Below the pieces are notes generated by a model. The model saw nothing but the letters and a program-made list of their open reading frames with translations. It was not told the DNA's origin and ran no database searches. From Anaerococcus vaginalis (GTDB lineage Bacteria; Bacillota; Clostridia; Tissierellales; Peptoniphilaceae): DNA of 25,590 bases. Within the stretch, counting starts at the first letter, position 1; each line of letters opens with the position of its first letter. Position numbers and translations under genes: made by a program. Location: the NCBI GenBank assembly GCA_018363915.1, contig JAGZMY010000017.1, positions 1-25,590 of the forward strand. The letters run 5' to 3'. Below, piece by piece: positions 1-7,150 of the stretch.

Positions 1-2194
1 TGAAAAGTGCTACTGCTGATGCTGCAAGTGTTGCTACAACGCCTGTAAGTCCTGCTACACCTGTTTGAACGTTGTTAGCTTTGTTGTTTACAACTTTTGA
101 TGGTTGTGTTTTTTTCTTATCTTCTGTTTTTTTCTTGTCTTCTGGTTTCTTTCCTTCTTCTGGTTTCTTTCCTTCTTCTGGTTTTTTGCCTTCTTCTGGC
201 TTTTCAGGTTTTTCTGGCTTTTCAGGTTTTTCCTCTTTTCCTGCATATCTAACATTAATTGTATATCCACCATCTTCAAGATCTGCTGTATATTCACCAT
301 TTTCTTCTTTTAATAAATCAGCATATCTATAAGCTTCTGCTGTTGCTTTTTCAAATGTTCCTTTAAATGTTGCAGTTTGTACTGAACCATCTGCAAAAAT
401 TAGATTCAATTTTATTGTTACTTCTTTTGGTTCTTCTGGTTTTACTTCTTTTCCTGCATATTTGATATTAATTGTATATCCACCATCTTCAAGATCTGCT
501 GTATATTCACCATTTTCTTCTTTTAATAAATCAGCATATCTGTAAGCTTCTGCTGTCGCTTCTTCATATGTTCCTTTAAATGTTGCAGTTTGTACTGAAC
601 CATCTGCAAAAATCAAGTTCACTTTTATTGTTTCTTCTTTTGGTTCTGCTGGTTTTACTTCTTTTCCTGCATATTTGATATTAATTGTATATCCGCCATC
701 AGTAAGATCTGCTGTATATTCACCATTTTCTTCTTTTAATAAATCAGCATATCTATAAGCTTCTGCTGTTGCTTTTTCAAATGTTCCTTTAAATGTTGCA
801 TTTTGAATTGAACCATTTGCAAAAATCAAGTTCACTTTTATTATTTCTTCTTTTGGTTCTGCTGGTTTTTCTGGTTTTTCTTCTTTTCCTGCAAACTTAA
901 TGTTAAGAGTATATCCTTTGTCTTCAACAACTACTGTATAGTCGCCATTTGTTTCTTTTAATATATCTGCATATGCATAAGCGTCTGAAACTGCTTTTTC
1001 ATATGTTCCTTTAAATTCTGCAGTTTGTTTTGAACCATCTGCAAAAATTAAGTTCACTTTTATTGTTTCTTCTTTTGGTTCTGCTGGTTTTTCATCGTCT
1101 TCTTTGTGAGCTTTTAAGATTTCATTTTTCAATGATTCTACACCTTCAACTGTTTTAGCTTTATTAATTAAGTTAAAGTATAAATCACTTGTTATTCCTG
1201 CTTCTTTTAGCTCTTTAATTGCTTTTTCTTTTGCATCTTTCAAGTCTTTTGCAGCTTTTACTTCTTTATTTATTTTATTAACTATATCTTCAACGTCTGC
1301 TTTTGTAAGAGCATTATCAAGCAATTCTAATGTTTTGTTCATTATTGCTTCATCATCAGTTGGTGCTAATTTATTAAATTTTGCATCAATTATTGCATCT
1401 AATAATTCTTGTGCATCTTCTTTTACTTTATTTACTGCATTTTTATCTTTTGCTTCATCTACTAATGATTTAAATTTATCTTTTTGTACTTGACTTAAAT
1501 CTAATTTATCGATTTCTTCTTTTGTTTGTGTTTTTAAATTTTCTAATTCTTGATCTTCTCTGAATCCTTCAGGATCTACTACTGATTTTTTAACTTTATC
1601 AACTTGTACTTTATCAAGAGCTTTGTTGAATGAGTTCATAATTTCGTTTATATCTTGACCTTCTTTTAGTTCTGGTAAGCTAAGTTTTACTTCAAGTATA
1701 TAAGTAGCTAAGTCTTGTGCTTCTATTTGATATTGTTTTGCTTCTTCTTTTGTAGCTGCATTATCTACTTTTTGTGTAAAATAAGCTTTTTGAAAATCAC
1801 TTAAATCTGCAGCGTTAATATTTGCCTTTGCTGATTCTTTAGATTTTTGTAATTCTTCAGCTTCTTTTTTATTATCATTTAGAGTTACAGGTGCTAATTT
1901 TTTAACTTTTGCAATATTTGCAGGTTTAATTTCTTCTTTTTTATCCTCTTTTTTTTCTAATATTTTCCCAATATTTTCATTATCAGCTTTGTTTCCTGTA
2001 GCTTCTTTAATATCATCTTTTTTTAACTCAGCTTGTACATCTTTTTTAATTTGATTGTCAGCTTCATTTTTTATTTCTAACTTACTTGTTTCCAAAGCAG
2101 CTTCTTCTGCTTTTGTTAAATTAGGTGCTATAACACCTACTGATAGTGCTAGAGCGATGACTGAACCCATCACTAATTTTTTATTATTTTTCAT
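1..2194 (-). CDS. Protein L-like surface protein with GA module and four Ig-binding B domains (3' end outside window)
   Basis: Secreted surface protein predicted to bind serum albumin and immunoglobulin light chains. About 731 codons are visible and the stop lies beyond the left edge. Residues 1-29 form a signal peptide (MKNNKK, hydrophobic core, TKA before EE). Residues 30-315 are charged and helical, with three-helix-like units such as LSQVQKDKFKSLVDEA. Residues about 316-363 are a GA albumin-binding module (AIKELKEAGITSDLYF, then INKAKTVEGVE), almost identical to GA modules I recall from Finegoldia protein L/PAB. Four B domains follow at about 374-437, 448-511, 519-582 and 590-653 (NLIFADGS, FKGT, EAYRYADLL, NGEYTADLEDGGYTINI). 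Then comes a Pro/Lys/Glu-rich wall-spanning stretch (EKPEKP, KKPEEG repeats), NVQTG at residues 708-712 and a hydrophobic anchor. The start at 2194 is supported by AAGGAG eight bases upstream. Family assignment is firm; actual binding is inferred. Confidence 0.93.
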   Translation of the reverse strand, partial: MKNNKKLVMGSVIALALSVGVIAPNLTKAEEAALETSKLEIKNEADNQIKKDVQAELKKDDIKEATGNKADNENIGKILEKKEDKKEEIKPANIAKVKKLAPVTLNDNKKEAEELQKSKESAKANINAADLSDFQKAYFTQKVDNAATKEEAKQYQIEAQDLATYILEVKLSLPELKEGQDINEIMNSFNKALDKVQVDKVKKSVVDPEGFREDQELENLKTQTKEEIDKLDLSQVQKDKFKSLVDEAKDKNAVNKVKEDAQELLDAIIDAKFNKLAPTDDEAIMNKTLELLDNALTKADVEDIVNKINKEVKAAKDLKDAKEKAIKELKEAGITSDLYFNLINKAKTVEGVESLKNEILKAHKEDDEKPAEPKEETIKVNLIFADGSKQTAEFKGTYEKAVSDAYAYADILKETNGDYTVVVEDKGYTLNIKFAGKEEKPEKPAEPKEEIIKVNLIFANGSIQNATFKGTFEKATAEAYRYADLLKEENGEYTADLTDGGYTINIKYAGKEVKPAEPKEETIKVNLIFADGSVQTATFKGTYEEATAEAYRYADLLKEENGEYTADLEDGGYTINIKYAGKEVKPEEPKEVTIKLNLIFADGSVQTATFKGTFEKATAEAYRYADLLKEENGEYTADLEDGGYTINVRYAGKEEKPEKPEKPEKPEEGKKPEEGKKPEEGKKPEDKKKTEDKKKTQPSKVVNNKANNVQTGVAGLTGVVATLAASAVALF
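240..1074 (-). repeat. Four tandem protein L B-domain coding repeats
   Basis: The conserved B-domain end (reading CCTGCA on the plus strand) recurs at 240, 453, 666 and 888. The period is 213, 213 and 222 bases, in frame (71, 71 and 74 codons). The extra three codons in the linker next to the outermost repeat come from an additional KPEKP-type unit. The three repeats nearest the C terminus are very similar to one another at the DNA level; the most N-terminal repeat (888-1074) has diverged (AYAYADIL, GDYTVVVEDKGYTLNI). This pattern suggests recent duplication of the C-terminal copies and makes copy-number change by recombination likely. Confidence 0.92.
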
Positions 2195-2226
2195 AATTCA
2201 CTCCTTAATATTATTTGTATGCCACC

Positions 2227-2257
2227 ATTATATATATATATATATATATAAAGTCAA
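2227..2257 (-). promoter_or_regulatory. Promoter of the protein L-like gene with a (TA)11 spacer
   Basis: On the minus strand a -35 box TTGACT (2252-2257) is followed by an uninterrupted run of eleven TA units (2229-2250). It then leads into TATATA (17-bp spacer) or TATAAT at 2227-2232 (19-bp spacer). The start codon is 33 bases downstream of the -10, and AAGGAG sits before it. The dinucleotide run makes up essentially the whole spacer, so gain or loss of one unit would change the -35/-10 distance by 2 bp. Promoter elements are seen directly; the transcription start is inferred. Confidence 0.7.
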
Positions 2258-2347
2258 GTAAAAATATTTAAAATATAAGAATTTTATTAAGAAATAAAAT
2301 AATTAGATATTTTGAATTTAAAAATTTTAAAATTTTAAAAAATTTGC

Positions 2348-2381
2348 AAAAAAAATAAGCAAATAGTTTTCTATTTGCTTA
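2348..2381 (-). terminator. Rho-independent terminator after the TPM gene
   Basis: A perfect 11-bp stem (TAAGCAAATAG with its complement, loop of four bases) at 2356-2381 is followed on the minus strand by eight Ts (2348-2355). It begins 8 bases after the stop codon of the TPM-domain gene and closes the nrdG-lemA-TPM group. Confidence 0.9.
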
Positions 2382-2388
2382 CTTATTT

Positions 2389-3192
2389 TTATATTCCTCT
2401 GCTAGCTCCGCCGCCTCCGGATGAGCCTCCTCCACCAGAGAAACCTCCTCCAGAAAATCCGCCTGAGCCTCCTGAAAATCCTCCAAAAGATCCTCCTCCA
2501 AAGCCCCCGAATCCGCCGAAGCCTCCATATCCTCCGTTTCTAAAGCCTCCTCGGCTTACAAAAAATCTTGAGAATATCATAAAAATTATAAATATTATTA
2601 TTAATGTTCTTAAATCTATTTCGTCGTCTTTATCTTCTCTTAGCCTATTAGCATATTCGTCATAATCGCCAGTCAATTCTACTTGGTATTCTTCTGCAAT
2701 TTGTGAAACAATTGCATTGAATCCTTCTGTAATTCCTTTGGAAAAATCTCCATCTCTCATATAATCTAGCATATATTCATCGATTATTCTTCCAACCTTA
2801 CCATCATTTAATCTTCCCTCTAATCCGTAGCCTGTGATAATTGAAATATCTTTTTTATCTTGGCCTTTTCTTTGGGAAATTAAAATCAAAACTCCATTAT
2901 CTTTTTCCTTATCTCCAATTTTCCATTTATTTAAAAGATCTGTTCCAACTTGCATTGGCTGATCCTCTACATCTTTTAGGGAAACATAAATTACTTGAGC
3001 TCCTGTTTTTTGTTCAAGTTCTTTGTTTACTTTTGTAAGATGGTCTTTGGTTTCTTGGTTTATTAAATTGAGTTCGTCATAGTAATAAGTATTTGGCGAT
3101 TGTGGCAAATCATCTGCAAAAGATTTTTGAGGTAGAAAAAGAAGAATAAAGGCAAATAAAATAGTTACTATTATATTCTTTCTTTTTCTCAT
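2389..3192 (-). CDS. TPM-domain (YgcG-type) membrane-anchored protein with Gly-rich tail
   Basis: 267 residues. There is an N-terminal signal peptide (KRKNIIVTILFAFILLFLP, mature start near FADDLP). A TPM domain (formerly DUF477) spans about residues 35-165, with the family signatures NTYYYDELNLI, GAQVIYVSL, KDNGVLILIS and GYGLEGRLNDGKVGRIID. One transmembrane segment lies at about 195-212 (LRTLIIIFIIFMIFSRFF). The tail is low-complexity and rich in Gly, Phe and Ser, ending GGGGASRGI, typical of this family. The domain should therefore lie outside the membrane with the glycine tail inside. It starts 7 bases after lemA, and the LemA/TPM pairing is a recurrent gene neighbourhood. TPM proteins have been linked to membrane-associated phosphatase-like or photosystem-repair roles elsewhere; no specific function can be assigned here. 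Confidence 0.9.
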   Translation of the reverse strand: MRKRKNIIVTILFAFILLFLPQKSFADDLPQSPNTYYYDELNLINQETKDHLTKVNKELEQKTGAQVIYVSLKDVEDQPMQVGTDLLNKWKIGDKEKDNGVLILISQRKGQDKKDISIITGYGLEGRLNDGKVGRIIDEYMLDYMRDGDFSKGITEGFNAIVSQIAEEYQVELTGDYDEYANRLREDKDDEIDLRTLIIIFIIFMIFSRFFVSRGGFRNGGYGGFGGFGGFGGGSFGGFSGGSGGFSGGGFSGGGGSSGGGGASRGI

Positions 3193-3199
3193 AGTCTAC

Positions 3200-3787
3200 C
3201 TAGCTACCAAAATTTACTTGTGGAACATCTTGGGCTGATGCGTCGGCTTCAAAGTATTCTGCCTTATCAAATCCCATCATTTTTGCAAAAATACTTGTTG
3301 GAAATGATTTGACTTTTGTATTGTATGCTTTTACTTCTGAGTTATAATTTTTTCTTTCTACTGAAATTCTATTTTCTGTTCCAGCAAGCTCATCCATTAG
3401 TTGGATAAATTGCTTGTCAGCCTTTAAATCTGGATAGGCTTCAGCAACTACATTGATACTTCTAATCGCTTGAGACATTTGCTCATTTGCTTCAGCCAAT
3501 TCTTTTGGGCCTTTTGCGTTTTGAATTCCTGATCTTGCGTTGGTAACTTCTGTTAATGTATCTTTTTCGTGTTTTGAATATCCTTTAACTGTGCTTACAA
3601 GATTTGGAATCAAGTCTGCTCTTCTTTGAACAACATTTTGAACTTGTGCATAGGATTCGTCAAGTTGTTCTTTTTGTTTTACAAGTCCGTTATATGAAGG
3701 TATTAAAACAATTATAGCAAGAGCAATTATTGCAATTATTGCTATAACTATTCCACCTACTCCTTTTCTTTTTTTATTAAGTTCCAT
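3200..3787 (-). CDS. lemA: LemA family protein
   Basis: 195 residues, full family length. A short cytoplasmic start (MELNKKRKG) leads into one N-terminal transmembrane helix at about residues 11-30 (IVIAIIAIIALAIIVLI). The rest is a long helical LemA domain with the signature YNGLVKQKEQLDESYAQVQN, then RRADLIPNLVSTVKGY and TVTNAR-like TEVTNARSG, and the C-terminal Y-N-TKVKSFPTSIFAKMMGF. LemA proteins form a membrane-anchored four-helix bundle of unknown biochemical role. A strong AGGAGG lies six bases before the ATG. The 27-bp gap to nrdG upstream holds no terminator, so nrdG, lemA and the TPM gene are probably one transcript. Confidence 0.95.
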   Translation of the reverse strand: MELNKKRKGVGGIVIAIIAIIALAIIVLIPSYNGLVKQKEQLDESYAQVQNVVQRRADLIPNLVSTVKGYSKHEKDTLTEVTNARSGIQNAKGPKELAEANEQMSQAIRSINVVAEAYPDLKADKQFIQLMDELAGTENRISVERKNYNSEVKAYNTKVKSFPTSIFAKMMGFDKAEYFEADASAQDVPQVNFGS

Positions 3788-3814
3788 TTAATCCTCCTAA
3801 ATTTTATTTCTATT

Positions 3815-4315
3815 CTAATTATACCCATCTAGAAGGATTACTTTTTCATTTTTTAAAGATTTTTGTAGGTCAATTGTTCTTTGATTTGATGAGCCTTTAA
3901 ATTTTAATCTTAAATCTTTTAATTCTTCAATAAAAAGTCCATCTACCAAAACATCGCACATAGATAAAAGTTTTTTTGCATTTTCAATATTGACTAAAAT
4001 TTCATACAAAAATCCAGAAAAAATCCAAATCGATTTGTCTGATTCTTCCCTAATTTTTTTTACAATTTGAATCAAATCTTCTGTCGATTCGAAAGGCTCT
4101 CCTCCCAAAATAGTAAGACCTTCTATCTCATCTTTTTTTAAATAGGAAATTATCTCTTGAGTTTGTTCATCTGTCCACAAATTTCCAAAATTTGGATCCA
4201 TATATTCTTTATTAAAACAATTTTTGCAATTTGCATGACAGCCTGTGACAAAAAAGGAGGTCCTAATCCCAGGCCCATTTGCCACATCATATTTTCTAAT
4301 TTGCCCGTATCTCAT
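3815..4315 (-). CDS. nrdG: Anaerobic ribonucleotide reductase activating protein (radical SAM)
   Basis: 166 residues, the usual size for NrdG. It uses S-adenosylmethionine and a [4Fe-4S] cluster to install the glycyl radical on NrdD. The cluster ligands are C26, C30 and C33 in a CX3CX2C motif (GCHANCKNCFN), preceded by the family's GPGIRTSFFVTG. The SAM-contacting GGEP motif appears as LGGEPFE. The C-terminal half is the short radical SAM partial barrel (IWIFSGFLYE, MCDVLVDGLFIEEL, KGSSNQRTIDL). The last two motifs, DVLVDGLF and SSNQR, are typical of NrdG rather than of pyruvate formate-lyase activase. GGAGGA lies five bases before the ATG. It is downstream of nrdD but separated from it by a 645-bp inverted-repeat element. 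Confidence 0.96.
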   Translation of the reverse strand: MRYGQIRKYDVANGPGIRTSFFVTGCHANCKNCFNKEYMDPNFGNLWTDEQTQEIISYLKKDEIEGLTILGGEPFESTEDLIQIVKKIREESDKSIWIFSGFLYEILVNIENAKKLLSMCDVLVDGLFIEELKDLRLKFKGSSNQRTIDLQKSLKNEKVILLDGYN

Positions 4316-4326
4316 AAATCCTCCAT

Positions 4327-4350
4327 AAAAAAAGTCTACTAATGTAGACT
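4327..4350 (-). terminator. Hairpin plus T-run in the nrdG leader
   Basis: On the minus strand a perfect 7-bp stem (AGTCTAC, loop ATTA, GTAGACT) is followed by a run of Ts, giving the form of a terminator. It ends only a few bases before the GGAGG of nrdG. It could stop transcripts that enter from nrdD or from the element, or act as an attenuator for nrdG. It is also one end of the inverted-repeat element described at 4327-4971. Confidence 0.6.
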
Positions 4351-4609
4351 CAGCGTAGAAAAAGTAATTTTAATAATTTATTAATAATTCAAAAATAAAA
4401 TCACGCTCCAACCCATCTCGAGCGTAGTCGAGAGATCTCATGAGATTTCTCTGGTCACTACGTACGATAAATCGGTATAAACAAGCAAAACGGGTGTTTA
4501 TTTATCTGGTCGAAATGAGTAAAATTTAGTTTGTCTACAGTTTGAAATATATTATTATATATTTTGTTTATCCTAAAGTTTTTCACTTTCTAAAATTAAT
4601 TCTTCGTAT

Positions 4610-4665
4610 GTTAGGGCGGAGGAAATGGGGGAGTTTCGATTCTCCCCCTTTTTCCTCCCCCTAAC
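4610..4665. other. G/C-tract hairpin at the centre of the inverted-repeat element
   Basis: A 24-base arm GTTAGGGCGGAGGAAATGGG... (4610-4633) pairs with 4642-4665 around an 8-base loop TTTCGATT. There are 7, 8 and 7 paired bases, broken only by a bulged C and one small internal mismatch. The composition is unlike the AT-rich surroundings. With the following bases to 4688, the minus strand carries four G-tracts of 5, 5, 5 and 7, enough for a G-quadruplex. The hairpin may be a strong RNA or single-stranded DNA structure; its function is unknown. Confidence 0.7.
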
Positions 4666-4719
4666 AACCCCCACTTTTTTACCCCCCCTGCAACCGACCA
4701 TTGCATGGAGCTTTTCTTG

Positions 4720-4747
4720 TAAGAAGCTTCGCTTCTTTCAATTTTTT
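4720..4747 (+). other. Small hairpin followed by T-rich DNA inside the element
   Basis: AAGAAGC, loop TTC, GCTTCTT followed by TCAATTTTTTT on the plus strand. It has terminator form on the plus strand, although no plus-strand gene precedes it. It may be part of the element's secondary structure. Confidence 0.35.
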
Positions 4748-4972
4748 TAAATTATTTTCCAAATATAATAAATTTAAATTTATAAAATAATAATCAATTC
4801 ATTTTATTTATACATTTATCATACAAATTAATTGAGCGAAGAAATCTCATGAGATCTCTCCACTCCTTTCAGTCGGTCGAGATGGGCTTGGCTTTATTTT
4901 TATTTCAAAATAACATCCATTTGAATTTAAACTTTATCTACAATCTAAGTAAACTACCGTAGACTTTTTTTA

Positions 4973-7093
4973 TTATATATGCAAAACTCTTGCCTTTATT
5001 TCTTTGGTTCTTCCTTCGTTCCAGAAATTTTCTCCCAAATATCCGCAAGTTCTTCTTACGACTGTTAGTTTTGCCCTGTCTTTATTGCCACATTGTGGAC
5101 AATACCATTCGTTATCATCATCTAAAAGCATTTCTCCATCATAACCGCATTCTGCACAATAATCTGATTTTGTATTAAATTCTGCGTATTGGATATGGTT
5201 ATAAATATATTCAACGATTGTTCCAAGAGCTTTTAAATTGTTTGCCATATTTGGAATTTCTACATAGGAAATACATCCTCCTGATGATAGGTCTTGAAAT
5301 TCTGATTCAAAATCAAATTTTTCAAAAGCTGATATATTTTCTCTTACATCAACATGGAAAGAATTTGTGTAATAACCCTTGTCGGTTACATCTTTAATTT
5401 CTCCAAATCTTTTTCTATCGATTGAGGCGAACCTATTTGTAAGATTTTCTGCTGGAGTTCCATAAACTGCAAATTGAAGTCCGGTTTCTTTTATCCATTC
5501 TTGTTTTTTCTTATTTAATAAGTCCATTATTTTAAGGGCGAATTCTTTTCCCTCTTTACTTGTATGACTTACTCCTTTTACAAGTTTACATGCTTCATAT
5601 ATTCCAATATATCCAATGGTAACTGTTGCGTAAGCATTTTTTAAAAGTGGTTCAATTCTTTGATGAGGTTTAAGTCTTGCTATTGCTCCGTGTTGGAAAT
5701 GAATTGGAGATGAATCGCTTGTTACATTTTTTAAATGTTCATATCTTAAAATTCCAACTCTTTTTACAAGATCCATTCTCTTATTTAAAATTTCAAAAAA
5801 CTTTTCTTCATCATTTTTTGCAAGGATTCCAATTTGTGGGAGATTGATTGTGCAAACTCCAATATTAAATCTGCCATCAAATTTATAATTTCCATCTTCA
5901 TCCTTGTATGGTGGCAAAAATGCCCTGCATCCCATTGGTGAAAATACATTTCCTTCGTAATTTTCTCTCATTTTTTTGGCTGAAATGTAATCAGGATACA
6001 TTCTTTTTGCCGTACATTTTATGGATAATTCTGTTAAGTAATAATATTTGCTTTCTTTTTTTATATTATTTTCATCCAAAACATAGATTAATTTTGGGAA
6101 GGCTGGTGTTACATAAACTCCAGCTTCGTTTTTTATTCCTTGTAATCTTTGTTTTAAAATTTCTTCAATTATTCTTACAGTTTGGTCCAAGTATGGATCA
6201 TTTTCGTCTGTGTGCATAAACAAAGTCACAAAAGGTGCTTGGCCGTTTGATGTCATAAGAGTATTGATTTGGTATTGGATTGTTTGAATACCAGATTCCA
6301 AATCTCTTTGAGTTAATTTTTTAGCCATTGCCTTTATCTCATCTTCATTTGATAAAATTTCTTTTGCTAACTTATAATTTTTATTGTAGGAAACTTCCAA
6401 ATATTTTGAAAGACATGAAATATTTATTGATTGACCACCGTATTGGTTTGAGGCGATTTGGGCAATAATTTGAGTCATAACATTACAAGCTACTTGAAAA
6501 GATTTGGGCGTTTCAATTGTCTTTCCATTTATAACTGTTCCGTTATCTAACATATCTTTCATATTTACCAAACAGCAATTAAAAATTGGTTGAATCAAAT
6601 AATCAAGATCGTGAATATGTATTGCTCCATCTTCGTGAGCCTCTACAAGGTCTGCGTCAATTAATTTTCTTTTTGCCAAATCTTTTGACACTTCTCCTGC
6701 TATCAAATCTCTTTGGGTTGATGCAATCAATGGATTTTTATTGGAATTTTCATCCATTACATCAATATTTGTTCTTTCAAGTAGACCTATTATATCATCA
6801 TCTGTTGTATTTGCTTCTCTTTTATAAGCATGGACTGACCTATAAGCTTCGTATGATTTTGCTGTTGCAGGATTTTTTTTGTCGATTAGTTTATAATAAA
6901 CTTGATCTTCGATTTGATAAATTGAAATCTCTCTTTTATTTTCTGCTCTTTTTTCAATTTCATCTGCTATTTGTTCTGCTTGATTTTCTATATATACACC
7001 ATTTGGAGAATTCATAGCTTTTTCTATAGCTATTTTTATTTTTTCTTTGTCAAAATCCACCTTTTGACCATTTCTTTTAACAACTTTAACCAT
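4973..7093 (-). CDS. nrdD: Anaerobic (class III) ribonucleoside-triphosphate reductase
   Basis: 706 residues, full length. It reduces ribonucleotides to deoxyribonucleotides under anaerobic conditions with a glycyl radical. An ATP-cone regulatory domain is at about residues 2-92 (VKRNGQKVDFDKEKI, then NPATAKSYEAYRSV). The catalytic barrel follows, with ADLVEAHEDGAIHIHDLDY, FNCCLVNM, SNQYGGQSINIS, GCRAFLPPY and FNIGVCTINLPQI. The C-terminal zinc site uses C646, C649, C665 and C668 (CAECGY, CPQCGN). The glycyl radical residue is G684 in RRTCGYLGENFW. GGAG lies six bases before the ATG. Upstream is a good promoter overlapped by candidate NrdR boxes. NrdG, its activase, is encoded downstream on the same strand. 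Confidence 0.97.
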   Translation of the reverse strand: MVKVVKRNGQKVDFDKEKIKIAIEKAMNSPNGVYIENQAEQIADEIEKRAENKREISIYQIEDQVYYKLIDKKNPATAKSYEAYRSVHAYKREANTTDDDIIGLLERTNIDVMDENSNKNPLIASTQRDLIAGEVSKDLAKRKLIDADLVEAHEDGAIHIHDLDYLIQPIFNCCLVNMKDMLDNGTVINGKTIETPKSFQVACNVMTQIIAQIASNQYGGQSINISCLSKYLEVSYNKNYKLAKEILSNEDEIKAMAKKLTQRDLESGIQTIQYQINTLMTSNGQAPFVTLFMHTDENDPYLDQTVRIIEEILKQRLQGIKNEAGVYVTPAFPKLIYVLDENNIKKESKYYYLTELSIKCTAKRMYPDYISAKKMRENYEGNVFSPMGCRAFLPPYKDEDGNYKFDGRFNIGVCTINLPQIGILAKNDEEKFFEILNKRMDLVKRVGILRYEHLKNVTSDSSPIHFQHGAIARLKPHQRIEPLLKNAYATVTIGYIGIYEACKLVKGVSHTSKEGKEFALKIMDLLNKKKQEWIKETGLQFAVYGTPAENLTNRFASIDRKRFGEIKDVTDKGYYTNSFHVDVRENISAFEKFDFESEFQDLSSGGCISYVEIPNMANNLKALGTIVEYIYNHIQYAEFNTKSDYCAECGYDGEMLLDDDNEWYCPQCGNKDRAKLTVVRRTCGYLGENFWNEGRTKEIKARVLHI

Positions 7094-7120
7094 TTTGCAC
7101 TCCTTTTTTAATACTCTTAT

Positions 7121-7150
7121 AGTATACCATATATAGATATATTAAAACAA
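7121..7150 (-). promoter_or_regulatory. Promoter of nrdD
   Basis: On the minus strand -35 TTGTTT (7145-7150) and -10 TATACT (7121-7126) are separated by 18 bases. The -10 lies 27 bases before the nrdD start codon. The candidate proximal NrdR box covers the -10 and most of the spacer. Confidence 0.65.

Larger units (their letters stand above)
4327..4971. repeat. 645-bp symmetric inverted-repeat element filling the nrdD-nrdG gap
   Basis: The non-coding gap is organised as nested inverted repeats. The outer ends (4327-4350 and 4948-4971) both read AAAAAAAGTCTAC from outside inward and each can fold into its own hairpin. After about 50 AT-rich bases on each side comes a second inverted pair: CCCATCTCGA at 4412-4421 against TCGAGATGGG at 4877-4886, then a 21-bp identical inverted block at 4430-4450 and 4840-4860 with the palindromic core GATCTCATGAGATT. 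Weaker inverted similarity continues inward (CGATAAAT against TGATAAAT, GTATAAA). The centre holds a G/C-tract hairpin at 4610-4665. No ORF of useful length is present. It resembles a non-autonomous (MITE-like) element, but no clear target-site duplication is visible. Confidence 0.65.

Noticed and set aside
72..332. Open frames on both strands over the low-complexity region (Phe/Ser-rich or Lys-rich)
   Set aside because: They are shadows of the Pro/Lys/Glu-rich wall-spanning part of the protein L-like gene, which is open from 2194 to the left edge.
240..1074. CRISPR-like regular repeat spacing
   Set aside because: The 213-bp period is coding and in frame and encodes B domains.
2375..2665. 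Proline-rich ORF on the plus strand
   Set aside because: It is the antisense reading of the glycine-rich tail of the TPM protein; no ribosome binding site or homology.
4400..4540. Possible tRNA or riboswitch in the GC-richer part of the nrdD-nrdG gap
   Set aside because: No cloverleaf, T-arm sequence or known riboswitch core could be found; the structure is explained by inverted repeats shared with 4795-4910.
4327..4971. CRISPR array
   Set aside because: The repeats are inverted pairs, not regularly spaced direct repeats with unique spacers.
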